Assembly: GCF_000308755.1 (NCBI RefSeq)
Contig: NZ_BAGF01000152.1
Span: 310,001-374,000, forward strand
Direction of reading: 5' to 3'
From: Nocardia pneumoniae NBRC 100136
GTDB taxonomy: Bacteria; Actinomycetota; Actinomycetes; Mycobacteriales; Mycobacteriaceae
DNA: 64,000 nt
Below, piece after piece: positions 51,895 through 60,316 of the stretch (its first letter is position 1; the number at the start of each line of letters is the position of its first letter). The notes under the pieces are model-generated. The model ran no database searches and was not told where the DNA came from. It saw only the letters and a list, made by a program, of their open reading frames with translations. The position numbers and the translations under genes are program-made.

Positions 51895-53763
51895 TCAACT
51901 CTTGCGGAGCACACCCTCGATATTGCCGACCCCGCCCGAAGTGATGTAGGACAGCGAACCATCAGGCCGCAGCGTGGCGGTCGAGGCGGAGCCGTCGTCC
52001 CAGCAGCTGGAGGAGCCGCCGGACAGGCGTGCGACGAATGCGATCTGAGTCTCGGTGGCGCCGGTCAGCCGCTCGGTGCGTTCGCAGCGCTGGCCGGACA
52101 GCTTGCCGGTGTTCGACGACTGCGCCACTTCTTCACCGACAGCGCCGTCGCGGATGGTCAGCACGATGTCGAACGTGGCGAGAGCGTCGCGGGCAACCCC
52201 GCGCCATTCGCCGACGAACGCTGTGGGCACCGTTGTGACGGGAGAACCGGTCAGCGTTCGGGCCGCCGCGGTCGTGGTGACCGCCTCTGTGGAATGGGTG
52301 GCGGTGGCCGCGGTCGAGTCGCTGCCGCGCAGCTGGGCGCCGACCGCGAAGGCCGCTACCGCGACGGCGACAGCGACCACGAGAGCGGCCGCAATCAGGA
52401 TCGCGCGGCGCGGAGTGGATGCCTGCGCATGCCCGAACTGCGAAGGCTGTTGGGCGGGTGGGGAAGTCGGCTGCCCGACGGGAGGGTGCCCGAATGCGGG
52501 GGAGGGGTGCGGGCCTGGTTGCCATGTTCGTGTCGGCGCGGAATGCTCTGCGCTGCCGCTCCGGGTATGCGGTGGGGGAGTCGTCGGGCGAGCAATGGTG
52601 TCGGCGGTGCGTGCCGGATCCGCCGAGCCGGGCGTCATACGGTCCGGCCCGTGGATCGAGCCGGGTGCTGGAGAGTGCGGCCAGTTGACCGGACCGGGCG
52701 TCGGAGAGTGCGGCCGGTCGATGGAACCGGGTGTCGGAGAGTGCGGCCGGTCGATCGGAGCGGGGGTCGGAGAGTCCGGGCGGGGCGTCGGAGAGTGCGG
52801 CTGATCGACCGAAGCGGGTGTCGCTGACTTCGGCCGGTCCAGCGGACCGAGGGGAGTGGGGTCCAGCTGGTCGAGCGTTCCGGAGTCCAGGTCGAGCAGT
52901 TCTATCGCGCGTCTGCTGACCTGTTCCAGCAGTGGGCCGGGCAGCCAGCCGCCGCGATCGGGGATGCCGAGGGCGGTCAGCTGGGTGAGCAGCTGGTCCA
53001 GGGTCGGGCGCGCCGCGGCGTCCTTGGTCAGGCAGGCCGCCACCAGCGGACGCAAGCGTTCCGGAACGTCGTCGAGCTGGGGTTGCTCGTACACCACCCG
53101 CCACAGCATCTGCATCGTCTCGCCGACGCCGAACGGCCCGTGACCGGTCGCCGCGAACACGAGCACGCCGCCGAGCGAGAAAATGTCCGCGGGCGGACCG
53201 ATCGGATCGCCGGTCACCTGCTCCGGGCACATGAATCCCGGTGAACCGATGACCTTTCCGGTCGTGGTGAGCTTGCTGTCCTCGATGGCGCGGGCGATGC
53301 CGAAATCGATCACCTTCGGGCCGTCCAGGGCCAGCAGGACATTCGACGGTTTGAGGTCGCGGTGCACCACGCCCGCCCGATGGACCCCCATCAGCGCCTC
53401 GACCAGCCCGTGCGCCAGCACGAGCAGCGAGTTCTCGGTGAACGGACCATAGGTGTCGACCGCGTCGGCCAGTGCGAAACCAGCCACATAACCGGTGGCC
53501 AGCCAGGGTGGTTCGGCGTCGACGTCGGCGTCGAGCACCGGTGCGGTGAACCGTCCGCCGACCCGGCGCGCCGCGGTGACCTCGCGCCGGAAGCGCGCGC
53601 GGAATTCGGCGTCGATCATGTCCGGGCGGATCACCTTGACCGCAACGGTGCGCCCGCCCGCATTGCGCCCCAGATAGACCCGGCCCATGCCGCCCGCGCC
53701 TAGCACACCGAGCAGCCGATAGTCGCCGATCCGCGTCGGATCGCTCGCACCGAGCGGTTGCAT
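51895..53763 (-). CDS. Membrane Ser/Thr protein kinase (PknB class)
   Basis: The 622-residue protein has an N-terminal eukaryotic-like kinase domain (about 1-270): LGAGGMGRVYLGRNAGGRTV, VHRDLKPSNVLL (HRD), DFGIAR and GSPGFMCPEQ activation-loop sequence. A Pro/Ser/Thr linker (about 280-440) contains about six copies of an 11-residue unit like PHSPTPGSIDR. A transmembrane helix (about 445-470) and an outer sensor domain of about 150 residues follow. It probably transmits an outside signal. It is monocistronic. Confidence 0.9.
   Translation of the reverse strand: MQPLGASDPTRIGDYRLLGVLGAGGMGRVYLGRNAGGRTVAVKVIRPDMIDAEFRARFRREVTAARRVGGRFTAPVLDADVDAEPPWLATGYVAGFALADAVDTYGPFTENSLLVLAHGLVEALMGVHRAGVVHRDLKPSNVLLALDGPKVIDFGIARAIEDSKLTTTGKVIGSPGFMCPEQVTGDPIGPPADIFSLGGVLVFAATGHGPFGVGETMQMLWRVVYEQPQLDDVPERLRPLVAACLTKDAAARPTLDQLLTQLTALGIPDRGGWLPGPLLEQVSRRAIELLDLDSGTLDQLDPTPLGPLDRPKSATPASVDQPHSPTPRPDSPTPAPIDRPHSPTPGSIDRPHSPTPGPVNWPHSPAPGSIHGPDRMTPGSADPARTADTIARPTTPPPHTRSGSAEHSAPTRTWQPGPHPSPAFGHPPVGQPTSPPAQQPSQFGHAQASTPRRAILIAAALVVAVAVAVAAFAVGAQLRGSDSTAATATHSTEAVTTTAAARTLTGSPVTTVPTAFVGEWRGVARDALATFDIVLTIRDGAVGEEVAQSSNTGKLSGQRCERTERLTGATETQIAFVARLSGGSSSCWDDGSASTATLRPDGSLSYITSGGVGNIEGVLRKS
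52668..52812. repeat. 33-base tandem repeat in the kinase linker
   Basis: About five imperfect copies of a 33-base unit, with GGAGAGTGCGGCCGGTCGAT at its core, encode the PHSPTPGSIDR linker of the Ser/Thr kinase. The copy number is likely variable between strains. Confidence 0.7.
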
Positions 53764-53848
53764 CGCTGCTGGCTCCCTTCGAATGGCCTCGACCCTCCGA
53801 AAGGCTACTCAGTGGGCGCGCCCGTGTCCGGATCGCCCGGAATCGCCA

Positions 53849-54739
53849 CTAACTCGCCATGCTGGGCTGCGGCGTGCTCCGGTCCCGCCGCGCGCGCCTG
53901 GCCAGCAGATATGCCGCGAGCGCCGCGGGTATGTTCATCAGCACGCCGTATACCGCGCCCGGCACGGCCATCGCGTCCTCGTGCAGAACCGAAGCGGCGA
54001 CGGCGATCGCGATCGCCCCGTTATGGATGCCGATCTCCATGGCCGAAGCGATCGCCTGATCGGTGTCCACCCGGAACAACCGGGGCACGAAGTAGCCGAT
54101 GGTCAGACTGATCACCGCGAAGGACAGGCAGATCGAGGCCAGCGTGCCGATGTTCTCGGTGAGCGTCTCGAAGTTCTTGCCCACCGCCGCGGCGACCACG
54201 AGCGCGAGCACCACGATGGACAGGATCTTGACCGTGCCGCGCATCCGCTGCGACCACGCCTGGAACCGCCGGTGCACCACCATGCCGATCGCGACGGGCA
54301 CCAGCACGATGGCGAAGACCTGCGCGAACTTGTCCGGACGCAGTCCAAGCGATCCGTCGCCGTCCAGGAACAACGTGTAGGCCAGCGCGACCACCACCGG
54401 CATGGTGAACACCGCGAGCACCGAATTGATCGCCGTCAGCGTGATGTTCAGCGCGACGTTGCCGCCGGCGATGTGGCTGAACAGATTGGCCGACGGCCCG
54501 CCCGGCGAAGCGGCGAGCAGCATCATGCCCACGGCCAGCGCGCCGTCGAGGCCGAACAGGTAGACCATGCCCAGGCACAGTGCGGGCAGCACCACCATCT
54601 GGCACACCAGCGCGATCAGCGCCGCCTTCGGATACCGCAGCACCCGCGCGAAATCGTCCACCGTCAGGGTCAATCCGAGCCCGAACATCACCAAGGCCAG
54701 GGCCAGCGGCAGGAACACCGCGAAAACCGTTGAACCCAT
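53849..54739 (-). CDS. Bile acid:sodium symporter-family transporter
   Basis: The 296-residue protein has eight to nine hydrophobic helices and the BASS-family pattern: VMFGLGLTLTVDDFARVLRY, LLAASPGGPSANLFSHIAGG and MEIGIHNGAIAIAVAASVLH. These carriers move organic acids or other anions with sodium. The substrate is unclear. The region downstream of the oxidoreductase gene and before this start contains the duplicated 3' remnant at 54824. Confidence 0.85.
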   Translation of the reverse strand: MGSTVFAVFLPLALALVMFGLGLTLTVDDFARVLRYPKAALIALVCQMVVLPALCLGMVYLFGLDGALAVGMMLLAASPGGPSANLFSHIAGGNVALNITLTAINSVLAVFTMPVVVALAYTLFLDGDGSLGLRPDKFAQVFAIVLVPVAIGMVVHRRFQAWSQRMRGTVKILSIVVLALVVAAAVGKNFETLTENIGTLASICLSFAVISLTIGYFVPRLFRVDTDQAIASAMEIGIHNGAIAIAVAASVLHEDAMAVPGAVYGVLMNIPAALAAYLLARRARRDRSTPQPSMAS

Positions 54740-54823
54740 ACGGATCTCCTCTCCGCCGACGGGCCGCCCGGCCGGGTCGACCCGGGGATCGACGTTATCG
54801 ACTCCCGGCGGGGGTTGCCAGCT

Positions 54824-54940
54824 CTGGTCGGGCGGTGACGGTCACACCGGCGGCGGCCGTGCCTTCGCCAGAAGACGGAGCGCGGTGCGGGGCGGATCGA
54901 TCGGAACAGGTGCGCCGACGAGTACGGGCGACCAGTCCCG
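54824..54940 (-). pseudogene. Duplicated 3' end of a Gfo/Idh/MocA gene
   Basis: GGGCGGTGACGGTCACACCG and the bases after it repeat the 3' end of the neighbouring oxidoreductase gene (from 54946) with substitutions and a short deletion, over roughly 90-100 bases. It encodes remnants of the same C-terminus. It is either a leftover of a paralogue or a partial tandem duplication. Confidence 0.6.
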
Positions 54941-54941
54941 G

Positions 54942-55994
54942 TCAGGCGGTGACGGTCACACCGGCGGCGGCCGACTCGCGCGCCTTCGCCAACAGGCGCA
55001 CGGTGGTGACAGCGTCGCGCGGGTCCACCGGAACCGGCGCGCCGTCGAGTACGGCGGCGGCCATCGCGGAGTAGAACGCGGGGTAGTCGCCCGGCTCTGT
55101 GGGTAGCGGCGCGAAGTCCGGTTCGGTGCCCAGAACGCCCCAGCGTTCGGATTCGACTGTGCCCCAGGGCAATCCGTCGTCGGGGCGGCGGCCGGACCGC
55201 AGCGCGTTTTCCTGCGGGTCGAGCCCGTAGGTGACGTAACCGGCTTCGGAGCCGAGTACCCGGAAGCGCGGGCCGGGTTGCGGGGCGACGGCATTCATCC
55301 AGAGATGGGACCGTACACCGCTGGTGTGGGTGAGCGCGACGAACGCGTCGTCGTCGGTGGTGATCGTCTCGCGCCGCCGGTCGAGTTCGCAGTACACCGA
55401 GCGCACCGGGCCGAACAGCGTCACGGCTTGGTCCACCAGGTGGCTGCCGAGGTCGAGCAGGATGCCCGCGCCCTCGTCGTCGGAGCCGATCTCCCGCCAG
55501 CCGCCTTTGGGGACCGGGCGCCAGCGCTCGAACCGCGACTCGAAACGGCGCACCACGCCGAGTTTTCCGGTCCGCACGAGTTCGCGCACGGTACGGAAGT
55601 CGCCGTCCCAGCGCCGGTTCTGGAAGACCGACAGCGCGAGCCCGGACCGCTCCGCTCGCACGACGAGATCTTCGGCGTCGGCCACCGACACCGCGAACGG
55701 TTTGTCCACCACCACCGGCAATCCGGCGTCGAGCGCCTGCCCGGCCAGCGGCGCGTGCGTGCGGTTGGGCGTCGCGATCACGACCAGATCGATCCCGGTC
55801 GGCGCGGCGAACAGCTCCTCGGCGTGCGAGACCACGCGCACGCCAGGGTGCTCGCGCCGCGCTAGCTCGGCGCGTTCGGCTGACGAGGTGACCACCGCCG
55901 CCACCCGCATCCGAGGCTCGGCGGCGATCAGCGGTGCGTGGAACACCGACCCGGCCAAGCCAAAGCCCACAATGGCGACGTCGAGGATGCTCAT
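54942..55994 (-). CDS. Gfo/Idh/MocA-family oxidoreductase
   Basis: The 350-residue protein has an N-terminal NAD(P) Rossmann motif (VAIVGFGLAGSVFHAPLIAA), the family's EKP-like catalytic segment (VVVDKPFAVSVADAEDLV) and the C-terminal alpha/beta domain (LLDLGSHLVDQAVTLFG). Such enzymes oxidise or reduce sugars, inositols or similar compounds. The substrate is unknown. It lies 202 bases upstream of the BASS transporter gene on the same strand and may form a pathway with it. Confidence 0.85.
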   Translation of the reverse strand: MSILDVAIVGFGLAGSVFHAPLIAAEPRMRVAAVVTSSAERAELARREHPGVRVVSHAEELFAAPTGIDLVVIATPNRTHAPLAGQALDAGLPVVVDKPFAVSVADAEDLVVRAERSGLALSVFQNRRWDGDFRTVRELVRTGKLGVVRRFESRFERWRPVPKGGWREIGSDDEGAGILLDLGSHLVDQAVTLFGPVRSVYCELDRRRETITTDDDAFVALTHTSGVRSHLWMNAVAPQPGPRFRVLGSEAGYVTYGLDPQENALRSGRRPDDGLPWGTVESERWGVLGTEPDFAPLPTEPGDYPAFYSAMAAAVLDGAPVPVDPRDAVTTVRLLAKARESAAAGVTVTA

Positions 55995-56114
55995 ACCGTG
56001 ACGCTACCGTCGCCGGATGAACGCTGCGGTCGTCTTGCCGACCCCGCCTGTGGCGCTTGCGCGGAGCGCGCCGTGGGCGCGCGACCGCAGGATATGGACG
56101 ATTGTGGCGGAAGC

Positions 56115-56486
56115 TCAGGTCGGTTCGTCCCCGGCTTCGTCGGTCCAACGCCGCACCCAATCCTGTAGCGGGGCGAGCGCGGCCACCAGATCCACCCCGT
56201 CGCCGCTGAGGTGATACCCGCTGTTTCCCGCGACGACGATCCGCGCCGCACGCAATTCGCGCAGCCGATCGTTGAGCACGCTGGCCGACACGCCATCGCA
56301 GCGCGCCTGCAACTCGCGAAAGGTGACCGCGCGTCCGTCACGCAGTTCCCACAGCATCCGGAGCGTCCACCGTCTGCCGAGCAGATCCAGCAGCACCATG
56401 ATCGGGCGTCCCGAGCGCGAGCCGCGCACCGGGGAGCCGACCGCGGGCACCTTGTCTGCTTCGGATTCCGAAGCTACCATCGTCAC
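56115..56486 (-). CDS. HxlR-family transcriptional regulator
   Basis: The 123-residue protein is a winged-helix regulator: LLDLLGRRWTLRMLWELRDG, TFRELQARCDGVSASVLNDR, and GYHLSGDGVDLVAALAPL. HxlR proteins respond to aldehydes, quinones or redox signals. It is divergent from the carboxymuconolactone decarboxylase-like gene across a 53-base gap containing a dyad, so that gene is the likely target. Confidence 0.9.
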   Translation of the reverse strand: MTMVASESEADKVPAVGSPVRGSRSGRPIMVLLDLLGRRWTLRMLWELRDGRAVTFRELQARCDGVSASVLNDRLRELRAARIVVAGNSGYHLSGDGVDLVAALAPLQDWVRRWTDEAGDEPT

Positions 56487-56488
56487 CG

Positions 56489-56515
56489 TCCTTGCTCTGA
56501 TTTTCGAAGCAAGGA
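56489..56515. promoter_or_regulatory. HxlR operator candidate
   Basis: TCCTTGCT (56489-56496) and its exact complement AGCAAGGA (56508-56515), separated by 11 bases, lie between the divergent hxlR-type and CMD genes. The geometry suits an HxlR dimer. Confidence 0.6.
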
Positions 56516-56539
56516 TACCGACATCGAGAGGCCCGAACC

Positions 56540-57121
56540 ATGACAGCGAAACAAGCCCGCCCTCGCATCGCGCCGCTGAGCCCGCCGTACCCGCCCGGCG
56601 TGGAGGAACAGCTGCTCAAATGGATGCCGACCGGTGCGGCGGTCGAACCGCTGGCGCTGTTCCGCACCCTCGCGATCCACGAGGAACTGTTCGGCCGCAT
56701 GCGTCCGCTCGGAGCGGGCATCCTCGGTCACGGTCGCGTCCCGCCGCGCGACCGCGAAATCGTCATCCATCGCGTCTGCGCCAGGGCAGGCGCGGAGTAC
56801 GAGTGGGGTGTGCACGCCGTGGTCCAGGCGCCCGAGGTGGGTGTGACCGTCGAGCAAACCGACGCCACCGCGACCGCTGCCGCCGACGACCCGGTGTGGT
56901 CGCCGCAGGACGCCGTGCTCGTGCGGCTCGCCGACGAACTGCACGACACCGCGGACATCTCCGATGACCTGTGGCCGGAACTCACCGCACGCTACGGCGA
57001 CGATCAGATCCTCGAACTCGTCACCATCGCGGGCTGGTATCGCCTGCTCAGCTCCGTGCTCAACGCCGCGCGTACGCCCCACGAGCCGTGGGCACGGCGA
57101 TTCCCCGTCCGCACCGCGTGA
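56540..57121 (+). CDS. Carboxymuconolactone decarboxylase-family protein
   Basis: The 193-residue protein has the CMD-like helical fold: LALFRTLAIHEELFGRMRPL, LPPRDREIVIHRVCARAGAE-type sequence and EWGVHAVVQAPE. A single cysteine occurs in HRVCARAG where AhpD-like members have CxxC, so peroxidase activity is unlikely; the group often acts on lactones or aldehydes. GAGAGG precedes the ATG. It is likely under control of the divergent HxlR regulator. Confidence 0.85.
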   Translation: MTAKQARPRIAPLSPPYPPGVEEQLLKWMPTGAAVEPLALFRTLAIHEELFGRMRPLGAGILGHGRVPPRDREIVIHRVCARAGAEYEWGVHAVVQAPEVGVTVEQTDATATAAADDPVWSPQDAVLVRLADELHDTADISDDLWPELTARYGDDQILELVTIAGWYRLLSSVLNAARTPHEPWARRFPVRTA

Positions 57122-57140
57122 ACGAGGGCGCACGGTTCGT

Positions 57141-57815
57141 TCAGCGTTGGGGCGCCGCCGAGTACTCCTGCTCGGGGCGTCCGGTGCTGCCGTAGCGCAG
57201 GCGCATGCGCACGGCGCCGCTCGAGACGAGGGCGGCGAGGTAGCGTTGGGCGGTGGCGCGGGAGACGCCGATGGCGGTGGCCACCTCACCAGCGGACAGC
57301 GGAACGCCCGCCTCGTGAATGCATTGCAGGACAAGATCTTTCGTGGGGGAGGACGCCACCGTGGCGGACGCGGTCGTGGTGGCGGCGGGACGCAGTGCGT
57401 GCAGCGCGGCGGCCACCCGGGTGTTGTCGATCTGCGGTGCGGCGAGGATGCGCCGGTAGCGGGCGTACGCGGCCAGCCGCGCGGCCAGTTCGGTGTGCGG
57501 AAAAGGCTTGATCAGATAGGCCAGCGCACCCGCCGCGATCGCCGCCCGCACCGCGTCGCTCTCCGTTGATGCGGTGAGCATCATGGCGTCGCAATGGATT
57601 TCGCGGACGAAATCGATGCCGGACCCATCCGGCAGGTAGACGTCCACCAGGGCGAGATCGATCGGTCCTGCCGCGACGAGTTCCCGCGCGGCGGCGAGGG
57701 TGTTGGCGGTGCCCGCCACGGTGAAGCCCGCGATGGACTCGACGATTCCGGCGTGCAGGTTGGCGACCCGGAAATCGTCGTCGACGACCAGGACGGTCAG
57801 AGCGGTTGTGGCCAT
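57141..57815 (-). CDS. CitB/DctR-like response regulator
   Basis: The 224-residue protein has a receiver domain with VLVVDDDFRVANLHAGIV, the aspartate in LALVDVYLPDGSG and lysine in LIKPF. A C-terminal winged helix (about 155-210) contains GEVATAIGVSRATAQRYLAA. This is the CitB/DpiA architecture that controls uptake of organic acids. Its start codon lies within the end of the histidine kinase gene (19-base overlap), so the pair is coupled. Confidence 0.9.
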   Translation of the reverse strand: MATTALTVLVVDDDFRVANLHAGIVESIAGFTVAGTANTLAAARELVAAGPIDLALVDVYLPDGSGIDFVREIHCDAMMLTASTESDAVRAAIAAGALAYLIKPFPHTELAARLAAYARYRRILAAPQIDNTRVAAALHALRPAATTTASATVASSPTKDLVLQCIHEAGVPLSAGEVATAIGVSRATAQRYLAALVSSGAVRMRLRYGSTGRPEQEYSAAPQR

Positions 57816-59485
57816 GGCACCTCGCTGTCGGCGAGCACTCCGGGTATGCGGGCGATGAATTCGGCGCCGGTCAGCGGCGGCTGCCCGCCGCCGGGGCTGG
57901 ACAGGCGCACGTCGCCGCCGTGGGCGCGCGCGATCTGGCGGATCAGCGCCAGCCCCACTCCGCGCCCGCCGGGTACGCCCTGGTCCGGGCGGGTCGAGAT
58001 CCCCTCGGTGAACAGCGTGTCGACCAGCTCCGGCGCCACGCCGTCGCCGCTGTCGGCGACGGCGATGTGCAAGGTCGAATCCTCTTGTACCAGTTCGACT
58101 TCCACCTGACGGATCGGGCGGCCACGATCGCGGACGGCCTCCATCGCGTTGTCCAGCAGGTTGCCGAGGACGGTCGTCACGTCCACCGGATCGGCGAGGC
58201 TGCCCTCCACCCAGGTGTTGGGTCCGAGCACGAGTTCGACGCCGCTCTCCCTGGCGTGCGCCGCCTTGGCGGCCAGGAACGCCTGCAGGTACGCGTCGTG
58301 GATGGCGTCGATGCCCGGTGTCGCCGGGCCGAGCGGGCCGGCGCCGATCAGCTCGTCGATCGATCGGGACGCCTCCTCGACGCGTCTGCTGTGCAGAAGG
58401 CCGCTGATCAGGTGCATTTTGTTGGAGAATTCGTGCCGCTGGGCACGCAGCACCGTGCTCATCGACTGCACCGCGTCCAGCTGCCTGGTCAGCGACTCCA
58501 CGTCGGTGCGGTCGCGCACGGTGAGCACCGCGCCGAGATCGCGCCCGTCCCGGCTGACCCGCCGCGCCGAGACGATCACGATATGCGAGCCGACCGTCGC
58601 GGAGGCGGGCTGTTCGTCCAGGTTGCGGAACGCCTCCAGCACCCGTGGGGTCAGCCCGATCTCGTCCACCGGTCGTCCGATGGCGGGTGCGATGCCGAGC
58701 AGCCTGCGCGCCTCGTCGTTGACGAAGGTCGTGCGCCAGGACGCGTCGACGGCGAGCACGCCGCCGCCGATGCCGTGCAGCACCGCGGCCTGGCCGCGCA
58801 CCAGTTCGGCGAGCTCGTCCGGCTCCAGCCCCAGCGTCAGCCCGCGCCACCGCCGGGCGAGCAGGACCGAGCCCACGATGCCGACCAGCAGCGCCGCGCC
58901 GACCAGCGCGCCCGCGGTGCGCAGATCGTCCAGCAGTTGGTCGTGCACCGCGTCGGTGGAGATGCCGACGCTCACCGCGCCGACCACCTGCTCGGAGTCG
59001 GGGGCGCGTACAGGTACCTTCGCGCGTACCGAGTCGCCGAGCGTGCCGCGTGCCTCGGTGATCGTCTCCTGTCCGGCGAGCGCTTCGGACGGGTCGGTGC
59101 TGACGTGCTCGGCGAGCCGGGCGGGGTCCGGATGTGCGAGGCGGATGCCCGCGTCATCGACGATCACCACGAACAACGCCTGGTTTCGCAGGGTAGCGTC
59201 CACGGCCAGCCGCTCCAGGGGACCCGCGGCGAGTTCCTGGTATGTCGCGGGATCGTTGCTGGTCGTACCCGGTGCGTACCGGCCTACCTCCCGGCGCACC
59301 ACCGGGTCGGCGGCGACCGTGCGCGCGATGGCCAGCGCGCGCTGCCCGTAGGTATCGCGTAACCGCTGATCGCTGAGGTAGCCGAACACCGCGAACGCGA
59401 CACCGAGCGTCAGCGTGACGACCACGATCTGCAAGAGCAAAACCTGTGTCCGCAACCGCACGGCCCGCGAGCGCTCAGTGGCCAT
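57797..59485 (-). CDS. CitA/DcuS-like sensor histidine kinase
   Basis: The 562-residue kinase has two transmembrane helices (about 10-33 and 183-205) around a PAS-like outer sensor (with RREVGRYAPGT and DATLRNQALFVVIVD). A cytoplasmic PAS domain follows (VDASWRTTFVNDEARRLLGI). The phosphoacceptor motif is QRHEFSNKMHLISGLL. The ATPase has NLLDNAMEAV, DSGDGV and GRGVGLALI. This class senses carboxylates such as citrate or dicarboxylates. A copy of the palindrome TTGTGCGCACAA lies 73 bases upstream of its start. Confidence 0.9.
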   Translation of the reverse strand: MATERSRAVRLRTQVLLLQIVVVTLTLGVAFAVFGYLSDQRLRDTYGQRALAIARTVAADPVVRREVGRYAPGTTSNDPATYQELAAGPLERLAVDATLRNQALFVVIVDDAGIRLAHPDPARLAEHVSTDPSEALAGQETITEARGTLGDSVRAKVPVRAPDSEQVVGAVSVGISTDAVHDQLLDDLRTAGALVGAALLVGIVGSVLLARRWRGLTLGLEPDELAELVRGQAAVLHGIGGGVLAVDASWRTTFVNDEARRLLGIAPAIGRPVDEIGLTPRVLEAFRNLDEQPASATVGSHIVIVSARRVSRDGRDLGAVLTVRDRTDVESLTRQLDAVQSMSTVLRAQRHEFSNKMHLISGLLHSRRVEEASRSIDELIGAGPLGPATPGIDAIHDAYLQAFLAAKAAHARESGVELVLGPNTWVEGSLADPVDVTTVLGNLLDNAMEAVRDRGRPIRQVEVELVQEDSTLHIAVADSGDGVAPELVDTLFTEGISTRPDQGVPGGRGVGLALIRQIARAHGGDVRLSSPGGGQPPLTGAEFIARIPGVLADSEVPWPQPL

Positions 59486-59513
59486 AGCCGCAGCATAGAC
59501 CACATGGCACAGC

Positions 59514-59689
59514 GTGAGCAGAATGCGCCAAATCGGCGAATTCCGTGTATGTGGCGATTGTGCGCACAAGCTCCTGGTTGTGACGCGGGACACATACGGT
59601 GGTCTTATCCCGATCTCGAGCAGTGGGCAATGGCGCAATCACTCATCGAGTCGCGAAGCGCGACGAAGCACTTCTCCGGGCCGAACTGA
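59514..59689 (+). pseudogene. Truncated duplicate of the ABC-operon leader
   Basis: This segment repeats 60196-60375 with about 75-80% identity: leader, ribosome-site region and the first codons of the ABC ATPase (ATG 59630, MAQSLIESRSATKHFSGPN then TGA). It ends after 19 codons. It therefore preserves the promoter-proximal palindrome but no gene. It lies directly upstream of the histidine kinase gene on the other strand. Confidence 0.75.
59558..59569. promoter_or_regulatory. Palindrome TTGTGCGCACAA, copy 1
   Basis: A perfect 12-base palindrome in the leader duplicate, 73 bases upstream of the histidine kinase start. It is conserved, with flanking GC, in copy 2. It is a likely binding site of the neighbouring response regulator. 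Confidence 0.6.
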
Positions 59690-59731
59690 ATACTCACGCT
59701 GCATCATCCACCACCGATCCACTACACAGTC

Positions 59732-60112
59732 ATGAGCGACACCATGAGTAAATGGAACAGCAATTCGGGGGATATCGAGCCGGCCGGTGACACGAGGGTT
59801 CGTCCGCTGATGTACGGCTATCTTCGCTTGGATTTACTGACGGCTTCGGAAGCCGCCCGGTGCGCTGCCCAGCTGGAGGCATTCGCTGGTGAGCACGGCT
59901 ATGAGTTCGGGGCGGTATTCCATGAGCCGTCACCGCAGACCTGGTCGGTTCCGCAGGCGTTCGTCGAGCTCGTGCACGCGTGCCGCCGCTCGGGAGCGCA
60001 GATGGTCGTGACGCTCGCCGGTCATCTGTCCGGGATGGGGATGCCGCGCACCTGTCTCCTGGATTTCCTCACCGCCCGCGGCAATGCGCAGCTCATGGAA
60101 TTGCCCGCATAA
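59732..60112 (+). CDS. Serine-recombinase-like protein without catalytic serine
   Basis: The 126-residue protein resembles the N-terminal catalytic domain of serine recombinases: MYGYLRLDLLTASEAARCAA, LEAFAGEHGYEFGAVFHEPS, and a SGAQMVVTLAGHLSGMGMP segment. In resolvases the conserved YxRVS serine is the nucleophile; here the motif is YLRLD, so the serine is replaced by aspartate. No DNA-binding C-terminus is present. It is probably a domesticated regulatory protein rather than an active recombinase. It sits between the truncated and intact ABC leaders. Confidence 0.6.
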   Translation: MSDTMSKWNSNSGDIEPAGDTRVRPLMYGYLRLDLLTASEAARCAAQLEAFAGEHGYEFGAVFHEPSPQTWSVPQAFVELVHACRRSGAQMVVTLAGHLSGMGMPRTCLLDFLTARGNAQLMELPA

Positions 60113-60240
60113 CTTATGCCGCGCCTCTTGCCCTGCTCGATCCCGCGCGGCTTAGGGGAATTCGTCCGGCCGCGGCCGTTGGACACCCACGAGGTGTGAG
60201 CAGAACGCGCAAAACCGGCGAATCCCAGTGTTTCTGGAGG

Positions 60241-60252
60241 TTGTGCGCACAA
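60241..60252. promoter_or_regulatory. Palindrome TTGTGCGCACAA, copy 2
   Basis: A perfect 12-base palindrome 65 bases upstream of the ABC ATPase start. It is identical to copy 1 at 59558, with conserved flanks (AAGCTCCT to the right). It is probably the operator of the ABC operon. Confidence 0.65.
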
Positions 60253-60316
60253 GCTCCTCGATGTGACCCGGGACACGTACGGTCGCCCTATCCCGATCTC
60301 GCAGGAGTAGGAAGCA

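Noticed and set aside
49889..51949. A 686-codon open frame on the plus strand
   Set aside because: It spans the opposite strand of the DUF5995 and M50B genes and has Arg/Glu/Gln-rich low-complexity content without motifs.
52668..52812. CRISPR-like array
   Set aside because: The units are contiguous, in frame, and encode a Pro/Ser linker; there are no spacers.
57806..59362. A 518-codon plus-strand frame
   Set aside because: It is antisense to the CitA-like kinase, whose motifs are unmistakable on the minus strand.
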